Assembly: GCF_009870125.1 (NCBI RefSeq)
Contig: NC_046683.1
Span: 63,751,869 to 63,815,868 of the forward strand
DNA: 64,000 nucleotides
Direction: 5' to 3'
Origin: Drosophila pseudoobscura
Lineage: Eukaryota; Arthropoda; Insecta; Diptera; Drosophilidae
A program made the translations under genes and the position numbers. Shown here one piece after another: positions 33,001-46,500 of this stretch. The notes under the pieces were generated by a model. It was not told where the DNA came from. It did no database searches and was given only the letters and a program-made list of their open reading frames with translations. How positions within the stretch are numbered: position 1 is the first letter of the stretch; each line of letters opens with the position of its first letter.

Positions 33001-36000
33001 GAGAGCTTTGAAGTTTTATTGCTTCGAAGCAAAGCCCGCCCTCGCCACCTGAAAACTTCCTAAAATTGAATTTATTTTTAGTTTGTGTAACTTTTACCGG
33101 TTTACTATTGCTGTTCTGCTTTTCGTCTGTTCTCTTCTCTTCTGTTCTGCTGTTTAGCATTGTAGCGTGAAGCAGGCAGCAGTCAGCAGTCAGCAGTCTT
33201 ATGATCTTTTGATTTTCGGTCTTCGGTTTGTTTGCTCTTTTTATTTACGACGCTTTGATTATGACGCCCGCCCCTTTTCGGTGGTGGAGAGGCAGGAGTA
33301 GTCCAAAGACTTCATCGGGGCGGCAACGCTGACAATAATTTGCATATGCCGCCGCCGCCACAGGAACACGTTTCCAGACAGAGGACGGGGCAGGGCAGGG
33401 CAGGGCCCCCAGGTGGTGGCCACCCGGCAGAGACTGTGTTCCCAGGGGCCCCCCGAAAAAGCTGAGAAAAGGGTTCCACAAGAGGCAGAAAGGCCTAAGC
33501 TTTTGATACCCTTTTCAAAGTTTTTCGTTTCTGGCGCTACAAATTTGGTTTTAATCCCATTTTGCAAATAATTTTTTAGCTTTTTTGGATGATATTTCTT
33601 TAAATAATATTCAAGTTGTGTTTTTTCGAAAAGGTTTTGGCTTTGCGAGTGATCCTAGAGATCGATTTTGATCATTTTCAATGAATACTGCTGATCCTGA
33701 CCCCGCAAAAGTGCAGCTTTGGGGAGATTTTTCAAGTATTTGTACTCCCCAAAAGATAACCAAAATCAAATTTCATACGAAACATCAGAGGGAGGGGGAA
33801 ACACTGGAGGGTCCCTCTATTTTTAGCTGAAGTTCCTCTTCCAAAAAAAAACAACTCCACTCCACTCGAATATAATTTATTCGTGAAATGTTTTGCAAAC
33901 AGCGAGAAACCGCACCATATCCCCCCCCCCCCCCGCCCCTTCCCCTATCCCCTCATAAAGTCATCGAAAATGAATTTCTCGTTTCGTGTAATTCTAAACT
34001 TGAATTTATTTTTGTTTTTTTTTTTATTATTATTATTTATTTTTTTGTGGTTTGCGCAACGTGCCTTTTGAAATGCAACAATTTTTGGGGCACCGAATGG
34101 GGTTGGGGCTCTCCACTGTAACTGTAACTGTAACGCGGTATCAAAGTGATTTCTGGGCCATAAAAAACACATAAAATCGTTTGAGATTCATTTAAAATCC
34201 ATAAGCTATCAAGGAATTATGGGTATGGAAAAATGTTAACAACATTTGATGGGCCACAAGGCTATCTGTTGTCTAAACACAAACGATCCGCCCCCCGCCC
34301 CCTGCCCCGTTCCCCCAACACTTGAGTAAACAGCGGCTCCCAGGCGGGAGATGGAGATTCTCTGAGGCTAAGCTAAGATCTCTCCCTCTCCCCCTCTCTA
34401 TTTCTCGCCCTATCACATGATTTCTTTCGTTTTCTTTTTTTTTTTTGTCAATTTCAATTACAGAGATCGAAGAACAGAACCCCTAGATAGATAGATACAA
34501 ATTCTGGTACGGGAATGATGACTATATTTTCTGTTGAAATATTGCCTCCGTTTCGTTGCTGTCAAAAAAACGAAATTGAATTGTTTCCAGAGCCAGAGCT
34601 TGTTCGACGATCGTTTGATTGTCGTTCCGCGTACATTTTAATTAAAAACTAAGCAGCGAACGAGGCCCGAACGGGGCTAGGGAGGGGAGGGGAGTGGAGT
34701 GTGGGGTGCTGCTATCAGTGGGGAGTAATGCAATGTAACCTTAGCCTACTGAAACGCACTGTACTGCCTCCAAAAGAACAACTCGATAACGAAAATGCGA
34801 AATGAAAACGAAGAAGACCTTGCCCCAGTGCAAAGATTCTTGGAAGCCGTCACCGTTGCCCCAATGGAAAGAGTTTTGGTAGTCCTCCTTAAAGCCCTTC
34901 ACTGCTATCCCCCACCTTTGGAAATATGTATTTGAAGCGCGTTCTTCAAAGTATTGGAATTATTGTGCCAATATTTGAGGAAACGATGTGGAGTATGGAG
35001 TGTATTTGTCATAAGAGAGAGGGGGCTCTGTACTACGAGCACATATTATATATCCAGCACATGGCACCTTTACACCACACCACACCACCCGATCCCTCCC
35101 TCCATCCATCCATCGCGAATGAGTCACATTTCGCTGAGCTTCCAATTTTGGATACACAACAACACGGACACACGTGTATATATGCAAATCATTCATTGAT
35201 TAAGTCATAGTTTCAATGGGAGACACTTTTCGTGGGCAGATCGCCGGGTAATGGCAGGCCATTAATCAGTGGAGGTGCCACAGAAGGAATCGGAAGGGAA
35301 TTCGATGGAGAATTCCAGTGAAAACTGTCTGCGGATCACTGTTTTGTATCAAAAGATTGTAAGACTGGCTCTTTCGATCCCAAGAATTCGGTATAAAAGT
35401 GGAAAATACTCGGGAAAACCTTCAGTTTCGGATTAGAAGTCTTTCGATTAAAATTTCAAAGTGTGCTTCCGTTTGATGGGCCTTGCAGAAGGTATGGTAG
35501 TGCTCTGGAATCGCTCTCTTTTATAATCAATTAACTAATGTTAGTCACAGTGTTAGCTGGGATTGCTCTCTGATTCCGCTTCCACTTCCTCCGGCTCGCA
35601 ATGAAAGGAAGTCTCCAAACCCGCTTAATGGACTCTGGAGCTCCGTCATCATCTCCAGAGAGAGGTAGAGCTCTTTGGCTTGGTTTAATGGGGCCCTATA
35701 TCCGCCGTAACGAATCTTAATGATGCCACAATTAAAAGACGGCGCGTGCCTCGCTTGGAGCCTCCTCTTTGGGCTGCAAAATTAATGAATTCCCAGAGCC
35801 AGAACGGCCTTCAAAGCAGAGTAGCAGCAGAGTAGAAGAGCAGAAGTTGTAGTTAGTTCTCATTCGAAATCGATTAAAATTGATTCGAAATTAACGCCCA
35901 TCCCCCCCGTCCCTAAAGATGGAAGAATGTTTCGAAATGTTTTCACTTTTAATTGATTTTTATTGTGTGCCAAAAAATACAGAGAAATCTATGGAGTGCG

Positions 36001-36068
36001 GGCTGGAATCTATGGCATCTGTGGACGGATGAAAGATGAAATATATGTATCTCTGAGATATCCCGCTG

Positions 36069-36116
36069 TGGAGCGCCGTGGAGCGCCGTGGAGTGCCGTG
36101 GAACGCCGCGGAGCGC
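36069..36116. repeat. 10-bp GGAGCGCCGT short tandem repeat
   Basis: Nearly five copies of a 10-base unit (TGGAGCGCCG with single changes) in kst intron 1. Confidence 0.85.
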
Positions 36117-39100
36117 TGAGGGAGAAGCTTAACAAAAAGATCATCATCAGCTTTTGTCGCCCCAAAAAATGAGAGATTTCTATTTCCATGATGTCATCGT
36201 TTGATTATTTGACGGATTTATTTGTTTCGGCCGGCAGCAGCTCTAGGCCTGGCCCAAAACCCAAGCCCCCCAAAAATTTCCCAGGGCCCCGCCGAAAAGG
36301 AAAGGCTGGGAAAGCGCGACATTCATTCATTCATTCATTTGATTGGGAATTGGAAAACATTTCATGGCCAAAAACCAAAAAAAAAAAAACAAGCGGATTA
36401 AATCGCTGAAGCGGCGCCCTACAAAATATTTGCATAGACAAAAGACAGCAGAATGTAGAAAGAGATGGAGAATGTGGAAAGAGAGAGAGAGAGAAAGAGA
36501 GAGATGTGCGTGAAATACGGTAGCAATCGGTGGCGCATGCGCAGAGGTCGCCGCTGCCAAAGAACGAATCGAATGGGATTCAAACATGGCCCAAAAGAGA
36601 GACAACGAGAGAGAGAGAGGGAGAGAGAGAGAAGAGGGGGAGCGGCAGCAGCAATAGAGAGATCCAAAAAGTCCGACTCTTGCGGCGGTCCAATGATGAG
36701 GTCATCAAAAGAAGCATAGAATACGCCATGGAATATGCACGACATGCCGTGTCGGATCGTAGCGGGTGGGGGTGCCGCCTGGAAGAGGGGGCGTGAAGGC
36801 ACATACATAAATAATGGCAATAGAATAATGGTAGAGGGGGGGGGGGGATAGAAGGGGCATAGAATGAGGAAGGGAAGAGCCGATGATAAGAATGTACCCA
36901 GAGGGAGCGGAGGAGAAGTGGAAGTCGGAGTAGAAGAAACATTGAATACAAAACCAAACATTGACTAATTTTTGCACAAAAAGCTGTTGGGGGAGGAGGT
37001 GGAGGCGGGGGCCAACGAGTGGAATGGAGGAGGTGGAGGAGCAGCAACAATTTCGATTTCAACAAAAGCAAAAGCCAAAACCAAAACCAAAACTCATAAG
37101 ATCCATGAAAAGGCGAGCGAAGACACCGACATCGATGGAGCCCCCAAGTATTACCGAATGTAATGTTTCCCTCCTCCTCTTTAGTGGATCTCTTTTTTTT
37201 TATGGCTATATGTCTGCCTTTTTGGACAATAATCAGGCAAAATGTTTGGTAATCATTTTTAAAGAGCAAACCGCCAATTTGTATTGAAGCTCTTCATTTT
37301 GGAGTTCAAGTTTGGATCCAAAAGCAATGCAAATTGAATGATGGAATGATCGTAAAACAAATGCTAGAAGGTGGTTTGATGGATTAGAAGTGGAACTACT
37401 TTTAAAAGCTCATTGATTAATAGCTAAAGGATCATAAATCTATGAAATGATTTAGCAAAGATGATTAGAAATCGAAAGATAGAAGATCGTTCGATGGAAA
37501 AGAGATCGGAATGCGTTTAGTTGATCCGATATCTATAGATAAAGTACTTTCGATGATGGTAGATTAATAAATAGATGATGGAACAATGATCTATAGCTGA
37601 AACGAATAGAATGAAATCTGAGAATAGATCCACTCACCAGGATGATCGGAAATATATTGGATATATATTTTAAGGGATTAAAAACTACTTTAGGTTCATA
37701 AATCTTGAAAATAATACCCTGAAAAACGTACGAAACTACTTTCAGATGATCATAAATCTAATAACAGAAGAATAATTACACTCAACTTTGGATATTTCGA
37801 AAAATCTTTTGTTGTCTCTTGGGGAATCCTAACCATCGCTTCTTTAGAATTCTCTGCTTTTCTCTCCCTCTCTCTCTCTGACGTTTTTGTATGAAAATTG
37901 TATAAAATTCGAATCACATAGAAAAGAATTTATGACATTGCCTGTTTTTTTTTCGAACTATCTTTGTATCGCTTTTTTTGCTGGTTCGGAATTTAAATTT
38001 CCAGCCAGCGACAGAGCCACTGATGAGGTAATTTTATGCATAGAGAACTTCATAGAAAACAAAGCCACAAATTCCCTAATTTGCGTGGTGGTGACACAGG
38101 TCTCTCAGCCCCCCCTCCGCCTTCCCCACTCGATAAAAAAGAGAGATGACAGAACCAAGTTCTGTTATCCCCCATTTCAATCACTCACGCAAAAGCAATT
38201 AAAAAAGAGCGAAACTGCCTTTGGATGCTATCCCCGTATCTATGGTATTTAATGGACATATAATAGAGAGAGATACATCCCTTAGTTGTGCTTAAGAAGA
38301 TCATTAGATGCGCCACAGACATAAAAACAGGGAACCCGAAAAGATGAGATTGGGATGGTTGATTTTTGATTTTTATTTCGGTTTTTAGCATAATTCCTGG
38401 CATACAAAATGTTTAGCTAAATCGTTGAAAACTTTATGGATTTATGCTAATTTCGCGGCTTATTTCGTGGTTCATTTGAGGTCTTATGTTCCACCGACAA
38501 GACTCCGTGAGATCTGTATCTAAGAACCGATTATACAGACAAAACTCCTAGAGACTTTCTCAGAGAATAATCGCCTGTGTCTGGATGTAGAACAATTCCA
38601 GAGATCTGTTGTGTCTTCCCAGAGGCAGAGCCATAACATTGTTAGAGGGAAAAAGATGTTTATAATTAGAATTTCGCAGGCACATTTGAATACCCGTGTA
38701 TTCCTGTTTCTACATCTGCGATCCGCATGTGTTCTCTTTGGATTTCTGGTGGATCTGCGCCTGCGCCCGCGCCCAATCGCTCTTGAGGGGCATGCGGCTG
38801 CTGCTGCTCTTGAGGGTTGTACGGCAATGTGTTTATTTTTGTATCTTTGTGTGCTCTGTTCTCCCTGTAAACAGGAAGGAGGAGCATCCTTCGTTTTTCC
38901 TTTGTTTTAAGATGTTAAAAATAGTTTTTATAGCCCAAAGGCAGCTGTGTTCCTCCTTTCTGGGGCACAGAGAGAGTGCTGGAACGGGGTGCTTGTTCCT
39001 GTTAAACATATTAATGGTTTTTCCATTTAAGCCTAAAGTTATGCCTCGCGTTCCACCATCCACAATTTGGTGTCACTCCACGCCACTCCCCTCCACGCCC

Positions 39101-40569
39101 CTCTTGCTTTTGCTGTTTGCATTCTTTTCCGATAAGAGAGCCCCCATCCTTATCGCCAAACGGTACCGCATTTATGGTTAAAGTTTATTGTCACTAAACA
39201 CAACCCAGCGATCGTTCCCTTGGTGTCTCTCTCTCCATCTCTCTCTCTGTCTGTGTGTGTTTTTTTGCCATTTATTGTTTGGTTTTCACCTCTTTTTTTA
39301 ATTGATTTTTCTATTTGCTGTAGCCAACGGCACGAAGTGTTTTGTTTGCCTTTAGCCATTTTTGTAGCGGGACGAATGCCTTCCAGATGACCTCAGAATG
39401 ACGTCGTTGGGGATTAGGGCTCCTCCCCCGTGCCTCAAGAATATTACCACATAAATGAAGCCATTCGAAGAATGGTGGTACGACTTTTTAAATGGTCTTG
39501 AAATATCTGTCGATGGGAATGATATCATCAAAGATACTGCATATTGGATGGTAATATCGAGATATAGCCAGTCTTAAGCCTTAAGCCAGTCTGTTGTCTC
39601 CATTTAGAACCCATCAAAAGTATCTTTGAGAAATGATGTCATAGAAGGGGCAGAGCGAAAGAAGTCTTTGATGATATTGTAGGCAATTTCCTATCGGGGC
39701 ATATGCCTACCTCGAAATATGTTAAGGCCGTCACGCGTCATGCGGCAGCGCCCTTCGGTCGGTAGGCGTTCAGGGTGCATGGATTTCCCTAAGCAAAATG
39801 GCTAGTGATCCCATTCCATGGGAATTTCTGGCTATGGCAAATCCTTTATCGATCCCTGTGCAATCGCTGGACATATGTCGAAAGGAATGCCAAGGGAGAT
39901 ATCGAACGATAAGATAACTTTGTTTTGTGTGTTTCGGTTTTCTGCCGGGAGATGAGGCTTAACCCAAAGAGCAGCGTCACCCCCCACTCCGCCCCCCCCT
40001 AACCAGCGTGCTATCTGTCATTTAAGCCGTAGAGAAATACTCGTAACACGATAGCGATAAAAGGAATATTCACCATAGCCCAAAGAATTTGCTGCTCACT
40101 TTCGGTTTTCGTGGCCTCTCGTGTGTCGCTCTTTGATGATAAAAAAAAAGAAGGGAGGCAGGCCCCGGCGGGGAGGGCTGGGAAAGGGGCGGGGGGCGCT
40201 GCCATTCGTGGCGACCAGCCCCAGTCGGCCCCCCTTTAAATTCAGTGACCAAACGACGCGGCTGGTGCGAGCAACTGCCTCCAAGAACGATCGTATCCGT
40301 ATCCCGTACAAAGAGAGAACGAGAGAGATAGAGAGAAAGCGAGAGAAAAACGAATCTAGAGTGCCGCGGGCCTGGACTCTGAACAAAATCAAAAACAAAA
40401 ACCAAAAAACCCAAAAAGATTCAAACACTCGAAGAGGACTTCGATTCGAAATTCTCAAATGTTTTGATCGTAGAAATCGAGTAGACAGAAACCCCACCCC
40501 CCCATCGAAATTTCAAGTGTGTTCTGAGACCCAAGGCCAGGAAGGGAGGAGGACATTGTACACCGCACC

Positions 40570-43500
40570 ATGGAGGAGCATAACACTCAGTATCGTTCCA
40601 ATTTCACGCGGAACGAATATCGGAGATATATATCCTATGAGCGTCAGTCATTGGGTAGGTCTTCCCTTTTTTTTTTTTGGTTTTCTGTGAATCCGAATCC
40701 GAATCTGAACTTGAACTTGCCAGAAAAGAACGGCCTGCACTTTTAGTGCTGGAATTATACAATTTACCCGCCCACCCACAGCCCTCCACCCCCTGAATGA
40801 AAGTACCTTTCTCTTATCTCTTATCAGTTCTGAATGCGTGATTGCTGGATGATAAGAGATAGAGAGTCCACAAATATTTGACAAATGACTCCTCCTCGGA
40901 CACCGAAAGCGAACTTCAAACCATGCCACAGACACCCGTTTGGCATTGGATTTCGTTTTCTGCCGAAACTCCCTATGAGTACGACTATGAGTACTATTTC
41001 CATGCGCCCCTGCCTTGCCCTGGCTCTTGCGTAACCCAAAATGTTGATAAAAAAAAAAACGTTATATGTTTTTTTTTCTTTTTCCTGTGGTATGAAGTAA
41101 TTTTAACGCTCGTCTGATAACACCCCGTCTCGTCCGCCGTCAGGGCGTTATGACATTGCTGATACACTTCCGAGCAGAGGTACACACATATACCAGGGGC
41201 CCAGGGGACACTTCCCCTTAGCGGATTTCGACTCGAGTCGTAGTTTGTTTTTGCATTCTCGGCCATGGGAGCAGCTAGAGGCAAGGACTTGCCTTAGGGA
41301 TGTTCCATAGTACTTGTAATCGAAATATTCCATTCCCAAACGTTGCTTTTCAGCCCAGAGAGACCATAGTTTAAGCTAAAAGTGGCCTTAGCTTTTCGGG
41401 GGCTCTTTTGATTAGAGCCTTGGGTAAAACTTTCCTTATTCCCTCCCAATCTTCTTTAACCACCGATGATGAGACAAACCGACTTATGTGCTGGCACAGC
41501 AGCTTTACCATCGTGATTTTGAGAAGAAAAATAATATTATCCCATAAGTTAATCAATTTTCTTTAAGATTGGATCATTTTTTGTACAATTTTTTAACCGA
41601 TAGGGTCTAAAATTTGCCGCACAATAGTTCTTTATGAGCTCTATGTTCTTGTGATTTCTTCGATCTGGCCTTAATAGTAAATCCATCAAATCTACTTTCA
41701 ATGCCGCTCTCTACACCGCTACATTCTGTAACAGGTTTCTGGGCTCCTCCAGGGACCTAAAAACCCAATTATAGGAGAATAAACCCTTGTAAATTTATTG
41801 ATTATCAATCGATGGGGACAATCTTTGTGACTAAAAAAAAGGTACAACATTTTTAGATCCAATGCGTAGGAATTGTATTTTCGAAATTCCCCTTTGGGTA
41901 ATCTACGGGTAAAGCATTCGTAATGCTTTAAATTTAGGAATTACGACAAGACTATAAATGAATTTCGAACGGAATGCGACTCCCAACTTTAGCCGAAGAT
42001 TGTTGTATGTTGTTTTTATTGGAGAATGGCAATATACCAAAGGCGATAGGAACCCCGAACCCCGAGCCCCGAATAGCGAATAGCGAACACCACGTACTTA
42101 TCTCTTTTAGATTCCAATAAGCAATAACGTCATGGGTTCCCATTATCTTTTGGACTTCCTCTATTGATTTCAGCTGTTGGCAAGGGGAAAAATCAAAACA
42201 AAATACTAAACGTTTTTGCTGCTTTTGCACACTTGTGGGTCTTCCAGAGCCTAATTCTGTCTCTCTGTCTCTCTTTTGTAGCATCACAGTATGAGCCGGG
42301 AGGCTATGCCACGCTGCAGACCTCAAGCTCATCGGCAACATCCATGAACCGCAACACCGGCAACATGACGCAGCGCGACGGGATCATCAAGTTCGAGAAC
42401 GAGCGGATCAAGACGCTGCAGGAGGAGCGACTGCACATCCAGAAGAAGACGTTCACAAAATGGATGAACTCCTTTTTGATCAAGGTAAGGGGGCGATCCC
42501 GAATCGGTTCACCAGGAATGGAGCTAACTCTTTCTGTTGCAGGCCAAAATGGAGGTGGAGGATCTATTCACAGATCTGGCCGATGGCATAAAGCTGCTCA
42601 AGCTGCTGGAGATCATATCGTCGGAGAAACTGGGAAAGCCCAATAGCGGACGGATGCGCGTACATAAAATTGAAAATGTCAACAAGAGTCTGGCATTCTT
42701 GCACACAAAGGTGAGAGACGCACACACGGTAAAGAGAGAGATAGACAGATGGACGGACACTCTCCAAAAAAAAAAAAAGAAAAGAGAGTGGCGACAGCGA
42801 GTGGAGGGAGTGCAGAGGGAGTGGAGTGGATCTTTACGCATTTGTAGAAAGTGCAAGTCTGCGGCTGCGCAGCCAAGCGCGTGGCTCGTTGCGTGCCTTG
42901 TTTGCCGTATGAGCGGGAGGGACAGATGGTGGTGGTCTCCCCCGGATCCCCTCTGGCCCATCCACCACAGAGGAGGTCTCCAGAGAAGCCAGAGACCTGA
43001 AATATATTTAATTACCTGCGCCATGGCATTTTTCTTGGCAATTTTCTGAAATATTTGCATACTTTCTAATGCATTTTTTCTCCGCTGCTGCCGCCGTTGC
43101 TTTCCTTTGGCACTTTCTTTGGAGTTTCGGTGATTTTTTAATTGTTGCAAGCAGAAGAGTGTGTTGCATGTGGAAGCCATGCAACAGGCCATGCAATCGC
43201 ATGCGACATAGTTTCGCTTTTTATTTTGAGTGTGGATCGGATCGGTGCCTGCCTGCCTGCCTGCCTGCCTTCTCCCTCTCTCCTTTTGGCTGCTAATCTA
43301 ATTAGAAGCAATGGTCGCTTGCTCGTTCGTTTAATGCCTAATGCAGCCGATTAAACCGTAGCAATTTCAGTGGCACAAAACGACACATAGACCAGGCCCC
43401 AATCCCCAATCCCAATTCCCCTCTTTCTAATTCGTTTTGTTTTCTGTTAAATGCTTTTCCAGTGAAAGTTTTTTCGGTTTTACTTTTTTTTTTGTGTACA

Positions 43501-46500
43501 TCACATACCCCCACACACCACACACCACACCCATTTCATTTCGTATTTCTTGTGTGTGCGCTGTGCTTTTATGTGACACGGGTATTGGGAGTGCATTTTA
43601 ATTGGTTTGAGGCTTGAGGCTTGAGCCTCGAGGAAGCCCCAAAGATTTGCTTAAGGGAACTGCAGCCAAGCATCGACTGGGACACGATTCTTGGAATTTT
43701 TAGAGCCAAAAAGAGGATACACTTACAACCGAACCAGAAAAGTAATTTGTGGAACTTCAACGTGTGTGAATCGCCATTCCCCTCAATATATACCACCATT
43801 GCTCGAAGAGTCTAGGAATATGTTCCAGTAGGAAGCTGTGCTGTCCCAGAGCTCAGAGACTATAAGAGCTAGAGCCACCAACAAGCGATAAAATCGAAAA
43901 CCCAGAATCATAGATAATGACCATATCTATCAGATTTCCGAGTCTGCACCTGTTTGGATCTTTATTATAGCCAGAATGAGCAAATCAATCGATTTGCCAG
44001 GGCTATGCTCTTGCCCATTCTCTATCTCCCTCACACACACTCTTTTCCTCGTGCAGTGTGCGCCTCCTGGCGGAAGGGAGCGAGATATAAGGGCTGGTGC
44101 TGGTGCTAGAAATGAAAGAGAGAGAGACAGATGTAGCGGAATGAAAAGTGAACAGAGGATAAACGGATGTACGGATGTACGGAATAGAGGATTCCTTTCT
44201 TTCTGTTTCTATGTTCTTTGCAACTCTCAAGAATTGAGAAAGATCTCGTGGCTTTCGCGAGCAGCGTTACCAAAAGGCAGGCAGAGAGAGAGAGAGATAG
44301 AGGGAAAAGGCATGTGACAATCATCGACTGCGGCGCTTATGAATATTTACATATATTTAAATATATCAAACAAGTACCGGGCTTTGTAGAGCCGCGGCCC
44401 TTGCTTCTGCCTCATTTCTGTTTTACAGTGATTCAATATCTTACGATATCTCCTTTCCTCTTTCAACCCAATAGCGATGCAAATGTTTCCTTTCGCTTAT
44501 GGCAACATTTGTACAGAATCAACTAATGTTTTCCTATCACTTATGGGAACGTTTCTGCAGTGATGCTTATTTCTTGTGGACCTGTTTCCCTTCCACTCTC
44601 CGTCTTGTGTTTCTGTGGGCCATAAATCAGTCTCAACGCTGACCATTTTGTAGTCGCTGATAATGCGATGCTGATCGGCTATCAGTCGGGGGGTAACTTA
44701 TGCTTTCTTCGGGCCATGACCTACTCGTAGACACAAATGCGAGGCGACGAACCCCAGCAGCGGGGCTCAGGCAGGGGTCAAGCACCTTTTCACCTGATAA
44801 TGCGTGACCCCAGACCCAGTTTACCTTTTCTGTATCTGTATCTGTATCCGTAGCTGTATCTGTATCTGTATCTCTGTGGCTGTAACCCGATACGCAGCTT
44901 ACAGCCCACTGCACGCCTCACTCCAAGCCAGAGAGAAATTGAAAGAAAACCCAGGGCGGAACGGAACGGAACGACATAAAAAGAGAATGCTAATGTGGTC
45001 TCCACCTACTTCTCCTTCCATTTACCATTTTCCAATTTTTCCCATTCAAAAGGTACGCCTGGAGTCCATTGGTGCCGAGGACATTGTCGACGGTAATCCC
45101 AGATTGATTTTGGGTCTCATTTGGACCATCATTTTGCGATTTCAAATACAGGAAATTGAGATTGATGTTGTAAGTAAAGCCCCAAAACGCCATATATCGA
45201 ATGATTATTCATGACTATTCCCCTCCCTGCTTTAGGACGAGGAAAACGAGTCCAGCGAGAAGCGTTCGGCCAAGGATGCCCTCCTGTTGTGGTGCCAAAG
45301 GAAGACGCACGGCTATGCGGGTGTCAATATCACGGACTTCACCTCCTCATGGCGTTCCGGCCTGGGCTTCAATGCGCTCATCCATTCGCATCGTCCGGAT
45401 CTGTTCGAGTACAACACGATTGTCAATTCGAAGAACTCCAATTTGGATAATCTGAATCATGCCTTCGATACGGCGGCCAACGAATTGGGCATACCAAGGT
45501 AGGGCCCCCTCCAAGCCCTGCCTGCAAACGCATTCTTCTATTGTCGGTCTCTATTTTCAGTTTGCTCGATGCAGAGGACATTGACTCGGCCCGACCCGAT
45601 GAGAAATCGATCTTGACCTATGTGGCCTCCTACTATCACACCTTTGCACGCATGAAGAACGAACAGAAGAGCGGCAAGCGTATAGCAAACGTAAGTAGTC
45701 GAGTCGTTGCAGCGTAACGAGCGTCCAAACCAATCCAAACCAATCCAATCCAATCCAATAAATTTCTACGCTCTGTTTCACAATGGAAATGTCTCTCTGT
45801 CTCTTGTCTGGATAGATCGTTGGCCAACTGATGGACGCCGATCGCAAGAAGATACACTACGAACGCCTGACCACAAATCTCCTGAGTTGGATCCGCCAGA
45901 AGACCCTGGAGCTGGAGCAGCGCAACCTGCCCAACTCCCTGGAGGGCATACAGCGTGAACTGATGGCCTTTAAGGAGTATCGCACCATTGAGAAGCCACC
46001 AAAGTGAGTCCCAGCGAAAGCGCTGCGAAGTAAAAGATATTCTAAACTATTTTGTTCTGTTCTGTTTCGGTAGATACAAAGAGCGCAGCGAGATCGAGGC
46101 CTTGTACTTCACCATCAACACTCTGTTGAAGGCGCTGAATCAGCCGCCGTACAATCCGCACGATGGGGTGATGGTAAATGACATCGAGAAGGCCTGGCAG
46201 ATCCTCGAGTATGCCGAACACAACCGCGAAGTGGCGCTGCGCGAGGAGCTGCTGCGGCAGGAGAAGCTCGAGCAGTTGAACTACAAATTCGAGAAGAAGT
46301 CGGTGCTGCGCGAGGGCTACCTCAAGGAGATGATCCAGGTGCTGTCCGATCCGCGGTACCTGCGTCAGGTGGATGCCACACTGAAGAAGCACGAGGCCAT
46401 CTCGGCGGACATACTGGCGCGCGTGGAGCGCTTCAACGATCTGACGGCCATGGCCAACGAATTGGAGAAGGAGAACTATCACGGCAAGGAGCGGGTGAAG

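Larger units (their letters stand above)
28423..40569 (+). other. kst: kst intron 1, distal part
   Basis: About 12 kb of low-complexity intronic DNA with CT/GA runs, homopolymers (poly-C near 33920, poly-G near 36838) and AT-rich stretches (for example 37300-37800). Many frames of 60-230 codons exist on both strands but all are repeat-driven (Ser-Leu, Arg-Glu runs) and match nothing I recognise. No clear acceptor precedes the ATG at 40570, so the exon that carries it may start at an alternative promoter within this stretch. Confidence 0.55.
42711..45052 (+). other. kst: kst intron within the CH1-coding region
   Basis: 2.3 kb intron between the exons ending at 42710 and starting at 45053, much longer than the following introns. 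It contains a TGCC microsatellite and an INE-1-like fragment (43852-44053). The acceptor at 45052 (CATTCAAAAG) is weak, with its pyrimidine tract set back by several bases. Confidence 0.7.

Noticed and set aside
36580..37269. 229-codon minus-strand frame in kst intron 1
   Set aside because: Product is runs of Leu, Pro and Ser from GA-rich microsatellites and no family is recognisable.
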